DNA of 64,000 nt from Pterois miles (Eukaryota > Chordata > Actinopteri > Perciformes > Scorpaenidae), in contig CAMQGK010000567.1 in NCBI GenBank assembly GCA_947000775.1, positions 25,307,001 to 25,371,000 on the forward strand, given 5' to 3'. Below the pieces are notes generated by a model. It was not told the DNA's origin and ran no database searches. It saw only the letters and a program-made list of their open reading frames with translations. Made by a program: the position numbers and the translations under genes. Of this stretch, positions 32,908 through 45,200 are shown piece after piece (position 1 is the stretch's first letter; each line of letters begins with the position of its first letter).

Positions 32908-33440
32908 TGCAACATATCCGACAGAAGGACTTTACATGGCTTACAGATCACCCCCTCTGCTTAGATACAGGACGGATTCAACAGAAATGTGCTCAAAGTG
33001 TCAGGTGGAGGTGGGAAGTTACTGTCATTGTGTCTGGTCATGTATTCATATTGAGGAGTACTGGGGGAAAAAATGTTGAGAAGCGTAATCTGATCTTTAA
33101 TACCTACCTGGACACTGAACCTTTGACTTTGCTCCTCGGTGTACCCAGCCCTTATATTAAAGGCTTTCATCAAACAAGACTCATCAGTGTTGTTGGATTC
33201 GCTGCCCAGAAAAATACAGTTTAGATGGATTGAGAATCCCTCGACCACTGCTGCAGGCTGGCATCAGCTCATATCTGAGCTCATATTGGATTGCATTGGA
33301 ATACTTAACATATGGATTTAAATGTATGATCTGGGCACCTTTCTTTACCTATCCTGGTCGAAGCCCTATAAATGCTGTGTTGAAAGGATTGCTGGACTGT
33401 AATGCTGAAAGATGGCAAAGTGACATTTTTGGGTCATAAG
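32908..33440 (+). mobile_element. L1-type LINE ORF2 C-terminal fragment
   Basis: Bases 32981-33066 read EMCSKCQVEVGSYCHCVWSC and IHIEEYWG, the CxxC...HxxWxC knuckle near the end of L1 ORF2. In shifted frames EPLTLLLGVPS and WHQLISELI follow, as in L1 C-termini. Several frame breaks make it dead. Confidence 0.75.
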
Positions 33441-33449
33441 GTGGTATAT

Positions 33450-36158
33450 CGGACTGTTTTTACTTTTATTTTTTTACATTTTTATGGTATTATTTCCATC
33501 ACTCATCTCTTTGTTCACAGTTCATCTTAAAACTCAGGATTTTTTTCATTTTATTTACTTTATTTGATCATTGTCTGATCTGGTTGTAATGTATTTATTT
33601 ATAGAAATTGTTTTTATGTTTTGTTATTTTTCTCTTTATCTCACTAGATGTTTAGTTGCTCCATTACTGTCAATTATGGTAATGGACTGAGCGCTCTGAC
33701 ACACATCGACATTTTCCATGACATACTGTAGGTGTGTGATGCGCTGCAATCATTTATTAAAAAAAAATGTATTTAGTGTTATGTGTGTAATGACTCAGGG
33801 ATCTCAGTTAGATGTTTTAGTATGTATTAGTTGCAGCCCCAAAGTGTATGTGATGTGATCCCCTCCCCTTTTTTCATTGGTTTTACATTTAAAAAAAATC
33901 TGAAAACCACAGACAACCAGGCAAAAGCAGATTTCATTCCACTCTTTATAGTTGTCAGCATTGTTAGGATACAATACAAAATACAGACTTAACACTTTAT
34001 AGGCCTGAAACGGACAGCAACGCTTTAGAGGTTCACATTCTGTAATTTAAGCAGAAACAACTCGAAGCATTATAAAACAAAGCTTTTACTAGCTGCACAT
34101 ATTATCCTTATCATAACAATTTATCTTACCATTTAAAAATATCACTTGAAGACTAAGTTTTATGTTTTACAGAGCACTGGCACATTTCAGAAGCTGCATT
34201 ATTAACGGTTTGTATGTAAAATGCTGCATCGTCTGCTGCAATGAACTTAACAACTTTAGGATCGGTCCGTTTGACAATCAATACAAGAAATGTTTGGGTG
34301 ACACATGAAACTAACAAAGTGCTTCATATATTGTAGCATCTGTTTTCTTTATATCCACTCTCATTCTGTATAGTACAAACACAATATATCTCTTTAATAT
34401 AGTATAATAATAATATGGTAACACTTTATAATAACATCGTTATCGATGGTAAATTGATTAATTAAACTTTGTTATTTTTCCTTTCAGCAAACAAAGACAT
34501 TTTAATTGATAATGCTTACTAATTATTAATAATTTATGTTTTGTATCATTAGTTTAATATGAAATCATTTAAAAATTATATATTGTGTCACAGCTGTAGA
34601 GATGATAATTACAGTCTGATTACATTAGTAAACTATTCAGTATATTGTTGCACACATTAAGCATGTTAGTGATTACAAACTGATTTTTAAACCTGTTTGT
34701 AAATTATATAGAAATATGACATAGAACAGAAAGCAAGTATTAAATGTCAAAATAATGTTTATGCTTTATTAAGTGTTTATTAACCCTTTAATAAGGTATT
34801 ATAATCAGTGTTATCATCAGTTGAAACCTCATAATCGTCACCCAAATAATGTTTATAGATGGTTTACACACCAGTTATTAAGCATTAAAGTGTTATAAAT
34901 ATGCAATATTTATAGTGATTAAACAATCAATTTTTCAAAGGTTTGAAAAATAATTTGGTAATCAATAATACTTACGGTATATAAAATATGTGTGCAACAA
35001 TAAACTGTTGACTTAATTAAGTTTTTTCACTGAATTTTGGCTAATTTCACTTTGGGCGCTACCCACATAATCAGCTGTGCTGCTCAGCCAACAAATGCAT
35101 GATCCTGACAAGGTGGACATCACTGTGAAGGTAAATAAACAGGCTTTAAAACCATGTAAAATACAATGACAATTACTGAGTTTATTTTATAGTTAAACTG
35201 TAAATTAACTAAAGTTTAATAAACTATCAATTTACCATTTCATCAGCATCGACATATTGCACACTGCCCGCTGTTAGCAGCACATAATCCCACTTCTACT
35301 TCCAATAATTAGTGTTTTAATGGCTGCAGTCAATAATAATCACTGGAACAGTTAAAATTGTCTTTTATAAAAACAAGTATTATGTCTCACTGATGTTGTC
35401 TCATACACTGTATATATACATGTTAATAACAGGTTAGAACAGTACCATTCAGATAAAAACAAGATTATATGGCTATAACTGAGGCAGAGATACAAAGCAG
35501 TAAATTAACCAATCCGTCATCAGGACAGATGATTTCAATGAGTATTTACTTGAGAAAATAAGCTACACTTAGTCAGTAAAGAACTTATTTTACATTCAGT
35601 GTGGTGGGCGGCTTACAAAAATACAGAACAGGAAGACGGCTTGGGTGGTTTTCTTCCAAACCACCAGGAGAATGTGAATGTATTTTAATTAAATATCTAT
35701 TTCAGGATAATTTTTGTAAATCTACGTCTTAATTGTGGATACACAACAAAGGTTTTACTGTAGAATTGTAATATAGCACACTTACACTCAGGCTTAAAGA
35801 CAGAAAACTTCAACTACAGCATGTTACTGAGTAACAGCCTTTCAAATAGAGACGGCCAAACAAGGTTGTTTTCTATGTAGCAGTCTTAGTCAGTTAAAGT
35901 TTAGAGTTCAACTAAAACTGTTTGAAATGATACACAGTATTTACTATACCACTGGTATAAAGCTAAATCATCCATCTTTGATGCAAAAGGCATTTGTTTG
36001 TGCCTCATGTCAAAGCTTCTCCCTCCCAATAGATATTTAAAATCTTGTTTTTTTGCTCAAAATGTGCTCAGTGAGTGGTGTGCATGTTTGTGCTTGAGTG
36101 TGCAGTATGTGTGGATGTGTCTGTGTACATGTGAGTGTACTGTATGAACATGTGTGTG
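33450..36158 (-). other. grid2ip 3' UTR and intergenic AT-rich sequence
   Basis: No gene is seen. A - strand AATAAA at 35181-35186 is one candidate polyadenylation signal, about 1 kb past the stop. Bases 34420-34960 look like a dispersed AT-rich repeat starting GGTAACACTTTATAAT. Confidence 0.4.
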
Positions 36159-36239
36159 TTACCAGGCCAGCGGAGAGGCCATTCGTGGACTTCTGGGGCT
36201 CTTCTGGTTTTCTGCAGCTTGCTGATCACTGAGCGCTCT
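36159..36239 (-). CDS. grid2ip: grid2ip last exon (C-terminus SPLAW)
   Basis: 27 codons RALSDQQAAENQKSPRSPRM then ASPLAW and TAA. The RALSD start and SPLAW end match mammalian delphilin. The acceptor is TACCTCAG. Confidence 0.95.
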   Translation of the reverse strand, partial: RALSDQQAAENQKSPRSPRMASPLAW

Positions 36240-39200
36240 CTGAGGTAAAGAAACAACAGTTTGTAAGCTCACATAAATGATATTATTACTTTATTAGAAT
36301 ACTTTTTGTGGTTATGTTGCATGTATCTTGATTTCTGGTCATTTTGTAGGTGTTTTTGTGTTGTTTTTTAATCTTTTGGGGAGTTATATTCTGACTTTTA
36401 ATCAGTGTTAGATCATTTTTGAGCCCTGAAATTTCCATAACTTTAAGAATGAGACTCTCGATAAGAGGGAACAACTTGTGCCAACAACAGCTTCAAGTCC
36501 GATCAGGTAGGAAGGGCACAGAGGCAATGCACCGGGTGTATAGAAGCAGATTCTTCTTTTTTGTGTGTCATAATCATCATTAGAGATTGGCATATTAATG
36601 GGTCTGCCAACTTTTTGACATTTTTTTCATAATCAGCATCGGCCAATGTCTGAGCATATCAAGCCGATCTAGGTGCATCTGCAGGCAGCCCAGTGTTGTT
36701 GCTGTAGAACAGGTGTGACTCCGCCCCTTCTGTCAATCAAGCTGTCGTCCTACCAGCAGACCTCAGCAGATGTAGCCCAGCGGGCAACTAACCTTTGCAA
36801 GAGTGTGTGAGAAGAACCACGTCCTAACTAGGAGAAACCGTGCAGACTCAAAATTCAGAAAGGAGAGACAGACCATAAGTGTTGCTAAATAAATGTTTAC
36901 TTAAGAAATTTTCTGTATCACCTAAGGCATCGCGACACTTTCAGGCAACCAAAAATGTTCTAATCAACTTTCATAAACTGAAAACACACTGTGAAAGGGT
37001 TAAAGTTGTAAGACAAAACTCCCAGACTGTGCAATGCCATGGTAGCCACCTGTCAATCCAAGGTAGCCCCACTCTGACGCATCCCCTGCTTTATGGTCTA
37101 TTTGACTCTAAATGGGACCATAATTTGTTAAATGAACATCATGCTGTATTGAAGAAGACTTGAAACTAGTGATTGAGATCATAAACTCATGTTTACAATG
37201 TTAACTGAGGTAATAGATCAAGTGAGAAGTAGGATCATTTTCTCATGGACCAATATAATCAGACTTCGTTTTTCGCCCCCTGCTGGCTGTTAGAAAGAAT
37301 ACAAGTTCAAGATACTTGGCATCACTTCCCTGAGGTTGCCCACTGGTTTCAAATCTATTTTTTGAATATTCATTATTGAGCTGTGGCTTCCTACGGGTCA
37401 CGGTGCTGAATACTGATCCTGTTCCTGTATGCAGTCCATTATTAGTACCGTAGCCTGGCAGACTTTCTCTCTGCATCTCTGATGAAATGCGGGCTGTGCT
37501 CATTACTTAACATGCTGCACGGCCCTTTTCTAACAACAAAACACTGGCAGAGTAGAAAATCTAGGGTGTAATGAGGTGATCATTGAGGTGTTTATCTGCA
37601 ACCATTTACGTCGTGCATCAGGAGCTGTTTGAAGAAGTTTAATGTGAAATAGTTTGATGGGAGGCTGAGACGGAACGACTGAGGCTAATATGCATACAGT
37701 TGGGCTGTAACACTGTAAAGGTAAGACAGCAGGAATTATTTGAATAAATGAATACCTGAATCTTTCTTGCTCACCTCAAATTTGCCCATGAACTCAGCAA
37801 AGATACCAAAGAAGGCCTCAGTGTTTGTGGATTTGCTGTCTTCTCCAAAGTACGAGGCAGTTTTGCTGAATTCCTCCATAGCTCTCTGTTGCAGGGACTC
37901 CAGAGACTGGACTGCAGGGTGACTGTTTTCTAGGAAGTTCTGCACATACTGGAGTCAAGGAGCACAAAACGTTTTTTTCTCTTCATCAGCCTCCATATCT
38001 CAGCACCTTCTTGGGCACTTTTGTGAAGGATACGCTCATGACGACAGCAAAGCGGTCCTCAGCAGTCGCAGGCATCTTCTGACAGGCTGAGCGGATGTCC
38101 TGGATGGTCGCATGAAGGTCATTCATATCCGATGTGATCGCCCTCTGGTTTACTATGGACAGAAAACAGAAGGTTCAAATTCATACAATAACAAATATTA
38201 TACTCAGTAAATATTTAAATGTTGTAAAGTTATGGCGGAGATGAAAATCTACCTACCTTTGACTGCAAGAGGAACCATGGTTAAATCTTTGGAAAAGTCC
38301 AACACATCAGGGAAGTGGTGACATAACGACTTGACCAGAATATGTAGAAATGTCGACTTCCCATCCACTGTTTTAGTTGTGCTCAACTGCAGAGAACGCA
38401 GTGACATGATGAAATGTATGAGCATAACATGATGAGGAAGAAAACACAGACTGCTTTGAAACATTTACATATGTGTTAGTATATGATGTACCTCTGTAAG
38501 GAAGTTGATCTTGAAGCCTGTAGTCTTGTTGGTTTTAGGCTGGCTGTTATTCAAGTAGTTCCCCATCGCCAACACAAACTAGAGAAAGGCAAAATGTAGT
38601 AAATTCATTTTAACGCCTCTAATTCTAACGCAACTTATGATTTTTAGGTATTAGTGGACTCAGTTTTAAAGCCAGAATGAAGATACTGGACTCTCTACTC
38701 CTGAAGGAGGTTAAATTAAACTCCAAACTTGTGCTGCATTTTGGCGAGGAAACACCACCATTATCAAAGGGGTCCCTTGACCCCTGACCTCCAGATATGT
38801 GAATGTAAATGGGTTCTCTGGGTACCCACCAGTCAGTATTATTGGTTGAGAGTATTATTATTATATTGAGTAGAAACATAATATGTCACAACTGCTGTCA
38901 TATTTATTGACTAGAAATGGAAAAACGGTTATTAAATGTATTTTATGTTAACAGTGGTGGGATGTAACCCACTAACTGCAAAGTCAAACATCCATAAGAA
39001 TGGATTTGCACTCAAGGCAAAAACTGAACATACTGTTGTCAACGCACCTTACTGTTAATCTGATTATGAATGCATCAGGTTGTTTGTTGTGTAAACATTT
39101 GTATGTCATCATCATAACAGCATATTGTTTTTAGTTTGAATGCACTTTGCTGAACAGCAGGCTACCTCTAGTATCTTAGCCAGCTTCTTGCTCGTCTTCA

Positions 39201-42200
39201 GCTCCACTGAAGCCTTGTAGAGACAGTCGTACGCTCCCCTCAGCTCCTCCGTCTTCTCCTGTAGAGAACACTTGAAGAGGAGGCTCTGCAGGCGAGTCTT
39301 GTACTCCGGTACCGACAACATCTGATGGAGAACACACACAGAACGAGCAAAGAAGTGAGTGAAACACAAATACAGCATATGGACAATGAGAGAGAGAGAG
39401 ACAGGTAATCCACACAACCGACCCACCACTAAGGCTGCCTTATCTGGCAATACAAAACGCACCATGATACAGGGGCTATGATTCAATATGATCCAATACT
39501 GTAAGCAAGGTGATATAATGCAATTTTTTTAATCTAATTTTAGGGAAAACTGCCCTATTATAAAGAACACACTAACATATGCATAAAATCTGAGTTTACT
39601 TTTTGATGCAATCACAACAGTGAGATCTGCATTTATCACAGTCTGCAACATCCAACATCATAGCACTACTTCATGTGCAATCTTAGGCACCGTCTGCAAA
39701 TCTTTGCATGTAAACTATTAATACACAATTGATAGTGTTTTTGAGAAACAACACACAAAACATAATATCGCAATACAACAGATATTGTACTGTACAGATA
39801 TTTTCTTACACCCCTGCAGTTCAACACGCCGCCAGCACTGTACCTGCAACACAAACTGGTCTGGCTCACTGAGTTTGCTGGGGTCCTGTCTGTACGCCTC
39901 GTACTTTTTGACCTCCTCTGCATCCGGGGCGTAGAGCAGCAGCTGCTTGATGTGGGCCGGCTCCAGCCTATCGGTGACCATGTTCATCAGCACCTGACGC
40001 AGCTCACCAGGAGACAGTTTCAGGTGGGCTATCAGGATGGCTGAATGTTGACAGGAAGATAAACAGGGATTATTAAATTCCTAAATCTGGGCTACTGGAA
40101 ATACATAATAATTAGGGCTGTCAAAGTTAACACGATAATAACGCCTTAACGCAATTTAGTTTTAACACCACCAATTTCTTTAACACATTAATGCAACTTG
40201 TAATATTGATCTTTTAGTACCAACCACTTCATATTAGCTTGTCACAAAGGAGGTTAAATAATGCTCCAAACTTGTGCTAAATTTTGGCGAGGAAAAACTG
40301 TCATGAAAACTGTCAACTCAAAGGGGGACCCTTGACCTCTGACCTCCAGATATGTGGATGTAAATGGGTTCTCTGGGTCCCCACCAGTCTCCCCTTTACA
40401 GACATGCCCACTTTATGATAGTCCCAGTCAGTCTGGATCAAGTCATAGTCAAGTCAGCACTCGGACACACTGACAGCTGTTGCTGCCTGTTGGGCTGCAG
40501 TTTGCCATGTTATGATTTAAACATATTTTTTATGCTAAAGTCAGAACCTGTGAGGGTTTCTGGACAATATTTATCACAATTCAATATTTTAAGACAATTG
40601 TTTAATTGATTTACAGCCTTATCATCTATATAGAGTATGTTTACTATAGTCTCATTTACATCATATTCTATTATCTCCTATATGTGCCCATGGAAAGGTT
40701 TATTTACTTTTTGAGACGTCCTTTATTGATTCGTTTAGAAAGAGATTTACTTGTGGGGTAAAAAAATTTAACTGAAAAACTGAATTTCTTTTGTTGCTTA
40801 TTACTGAATCCCTGAAAAGTCTTGTTTTTTTTGCTGAACTCTGAACTTTATTTCTTGATGAATTTTATTGTGACTTGCATTTGATTATCTTACACTTAAT
40901 TCCCCAGCTCCACTTTGTTTGAACTAATCTGACGGCATCCAATCAAGTTGCAGAAAACCACAAAGAACTAACGTTGTTATTCAGCGCCAGTTTTTGTGTT
41001 GTGTTGTTAAGTGATTTCCAATAATACATATATACATACATTTACATAAAGCAGCATATTTGTGAACTCCCATGTTGCTACGAGGATTAAATACTTGACA
41101 AATCTCCCTTTAAGGTTCATTTTGAACAGATAAAAAATGTGGGATTAATCACAATTAACTATGGACAATCATGCAATTAAATATTTTAATTGACTGCCAG
41201 CCCTCATAACATGAGTAGTATAATAATATATAAGAGTATAATAATGTACCATTTTATACTTACAGGCATTGTAGGCCTTTTTATGGGACAGAATTTCAAT
41301 CACATCTTTCTTCTTGAAGGTTTCTGGCAGGAGCGATGGCTCTGGAGCAGGCACTAAAATGAGATCAATGTTTTGTAAAAATGGCCAGCTGTTATGGAGG
41401 TACATAGCAGACAGTACAGAGATGCATGGGAATAAAGATTTTGTGTACATTTTATATTTTTTTTTGCAGCAGGTTTAGAGCAAATTATAAGGAGTACAAA
41501 TACAGAATAAACTTAGATCCTACAATTAAAGTAAAAAAATAAGAGAAAAGCTAGGAAAACTAATACAAAAGAGCAGGGGATTCATGTGCTGTTGTTTTTA
41601 TAGTGAAATACTGTAGTTTTAATGACTAAATAATCACACTCCAAGGATGCAGAGCTCCAAGGACCTGGATAATGATGTACTAAGAAATAATGATGCATAT
41701 CTCAGCCTTATTAAAATATTTGTAACGTACTGTGCATGAGTGGGGCTTATTGATCAACCCAGAATTGTTTACATGGCTTCAGGTGTGCTTCCACTTAAAG
41801 CACTGCAGATATGCATGCAGCCACTTGTACTCACTGGGGCTCTTCTGGGTCCCAAAATGCAGCTCCAGATCCAGATACTTCACCATGTCATGCAGTTTCT
41901 CATAGTCAGAATTTGCTCCCAACTACCAAAGACATGCAAAAAAAATCGTGCTACATGAATTACAATTTCATGACTGTTAGATTATCTTGAATTTAGAAAT
42001 CTAAACTGTGTTACATGAAAGAGGCCTTAGGGACTGTACACACGCCGCATCTTTTGCATGCAGATCATTACCTGTCAATGAAAATGTGCATCAGGTGCTC
42101 TCAAACAATGGAGCATCGCCGTCCTAGCACCAAGATAAAAATAACTCAACTTTTGGAGCGCTGCAGCATGCCATGTGACGAGGAACAACCAATCACAGCT

Positions 42201-45200
42201 GGCAGATAACTTTTCATCCTTAAAATCCTGTAAATATCAGTCTAGTACTGTTGCCTCACAGCAAGAGGGTCGGTGGTTCGAACCTGGCTTGGGGCCCTTC
42301 TGTGCGATGTTTTGCCTGTTTAAGTTGGGTTTTCTCCGGGTTCTCCGGTTTCAAAGACATGCAGGTTAATTGATGACTCTAAATGTCCCGTAGGTGTGAA
42401 TGTGAGTGTGAACGGTTGTCTGTGTCTGTGCCCTGTGACGGACTGCTGACCTGGTCAGGGTGAACCTCGCCTTTGCCCAATTCCTGCTGGGATTGGCTCC
42501 AGCGCCCCTGTGACCCCTAATGGGATAAGTGGTTGCAGATGGCTGGATGGAAAATATATGAAGGAGAAGTTATTCATTTTAGTGCAGGGCTTTAAATCTG
42601 TCCCATGGATGATTTAATAGCCTTCACCCTTGCCATCCAAGAAGCCAACTTGTCAGAGCAATCTAGTATTAAAGCTATTGGGAGGGATTTATGTTGCTGG
42701 AAATCCATTTTTCTTTGTTTTAACTTTTAGTTTGGCCAGTGAGGCTTTTACAGCTAAATTATTGCAACTTCATCCTTGTCATTGCAGTGCACAGGTTTTG
42801 TTTGTTTATTAACAGCAGGTGGGCTTGTCACGGTAGTGGGTGTCACTGGTGTTACACAGTGGTCGATTTCACACCAAATACATTACCTTTCAACCATTGT
42901 TTTGCTTTTTTTCGCAGAAATAAAACCTATTTACTTCATACGGAGTCTCAGCTCAGAGTAGCAGGAATCAGATTTCACACACAGGACAAGTGAGAGTTGA
43001 CAGTCCGAGAGATGGCGGAGGATTTGGTGTCAAAGCTAAAAGAAAATGCACCAATTTGGCAATATTTCAGATTTAAACCCAATGCTATAAGAGAGCCATA
43101 ACATTAATGAGGTAATCACTGCGAGGTGGACTGAGCTGTCCCAGAGGCGCCAGGTAGACAACCAACGTAAAGATCAAAGTAAGCGTTCTACACATACTGA
43201 CCATCATATCTTATTGTAAAACGTCTGGTGTAATCTGTAACACCAGTGTTGTCACAAGTTTAGTAACTGGCAGGGAAACTTCCTCATCCCTAACAGCAGG
43301 TGTGGCAGTAACGCAACCTCTGAGGCACCTTGGATTAAAGGATGAAAGCGCCACGGCTGGCGTTTTCTACGCATTTTTAGGTGTGGTATGTGAACAGCCC
43401 TTTAATTCCCCATGTCCAAACCCCCAACGCTCACCTGTCCCCAGATAGTCCCCTCTGAGTTTTCCACCTGCTCCCAGCGTAACCTCTTCACACTCATGTG
43501 GTTTGAGTCCATCCTGGAGAGTGAAGGCCTGGGCAAGGGTGGAGGGGAACAGGGTGGAGGCAGGGGTGGAGGAGGAGGGGGCTCCAGGTGCTCTGTAGGG
43601 TCAGACAGTGAGTGGGGGAGGGACTGGGGTTGGCTCTGGACATGGGACTGCTTATGGTGGGACTGGGTTTGGGCTTGCGACTGCAGCAGGTGATGTGAGG
43701 GCTGGGACTGCGGACGGGTGGCTTGGGTGGAGGGCTGGACTTGGTGCTGGGAGGCTTGGTGGTGCTGGGGCAGAGGCTGGAAAGTGGAGAGGGTGGGCTG
43801 GTGCGGCTGGAGTGGCTGAAAGGTGGAGAGAAGGGGTTGGGGCCTGTGGGGTTGCTGGGGAGGGTGGATGACATGGATCTGGTGTTGGTAGTCCTGCGGT
43901 GGGGGCTGTGGGGTCATGTGGTGGATGTGGTGGATCTGAGGTGTGCTGGAATGGTGGTGGGTCTGTTGGATAGAGTGGGGTCTTTGGGGGGAGGGCTTGG
44001 TGGGCTGGGGGTGATGAGTTTGGTGGATCTGCTGCTCTTGGTGTCTCCCTTGCGGTGACACTTGTGTCTGATGATGACCTTTAACACTCCTCCGACTCTG
44101 ATGGGAGTGGCCGTCCCGGTTCAGATGAAAAGGGAGGGAGGCGGGCTCTTGCTGGACTTCATGCAGAAGCTCTGTGGAGGAGTGATGGGGCTTAGTCTGG
44201 TGCATCTGGTGAGCTTGATGAAGCAGCTCTGTGGAGGAGTGGTGGGGCTGGGGTTGGTGCATTTGATGGAGCAGCTCCGTGGAGGAGTGGTGGGGCTGGG
44301 GTTGGTGCATTTGATGGAGTAGCTCAGTGGATGAATGATGTGGTTGTCCCCGATGCATCTGGTGCACATCATGGAGTAGTTCATTCGAGGAGTGGTGGGG
44401 CTGCATTTGCTGCATCTGGTGACCTTGGTGCAGAACCTCTGTTGAGGAATGATGGGCCTTGGTTTTGTGCATTTGGTGGAGCATTTCTGAGGATGAGAAG
44501 TGGGCATGGGCCTGCTGCATCTGCTGGAGCATCTCGGCAGATGAATGGTGGGCCTGGGATTGTTGCAACTGATGGAGCATCTCAGAAGACGAATGATGGG
44601 CTGGGGTTTGGTGCATCTGGTGGAGCATCTCCGCAGAGGAATGGTGGGCCTGGGGTCTCATGCCTTGGTGGCTTTGGTAGATGCCCTCAGCGTATTGACC
44701 TTGTTGGGTGGAGTGGACTGTCGGTTGGGGAGGTGGCTGATGTGGAGGTGGGGCTGAACGGGAGTGCCGTCGGTGGTGATGACTCTGCAAGGCCTGTTGC
44801 TGCTGTGCTTGGCGCATCAAATACAAAGGATGGTTGGCATGCTGATGGGTGGCCTCCAGAGTGGGGAGCGGGGGTAAGGACTGGTGGAGTTGTTGGAGAG
44901 GCAGTGGTGAGAGGGCTTTCTGCTGTGTTGGCTGGTTAGGCATCGAGTGGTGGCTCTGGTAGATCTGTTGCTCTTGATATGCTTGCTGCTCCTCGTAGGC
45001 CTGGCGCTCTTCGTAAGCTTTACGCTCTTCATAAGCTTTTTGCTCCTGGTAGGCTTGAAGCTCCTCAAAGGCTTTTTGCTCCTTGTAGGCTTGACGCTGT
45101 TCGTACGCTTTTTGTTCTTGGTAGGCTTGTCGCTGTTCGTACGCTTGTCTTTCTTGGTAGGCTTGTTGCTCCTGGTACATTTGTTGCTCTTCAAAAGCTT

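Noticed and set aside
42268..42290. tRNA gene suggested by GGTTCGAACC
   Set aside because: Only the B-box is present; no cloverleaf forms and the flanks match a SINE-like repeat.
44331..44939. 202-codon + strand open frame inside the grid2ip exon
   Set aside because: It is the antisense shadow of the repeat arrays; the - strand frame joins conserved delphilin sequence at both ends.
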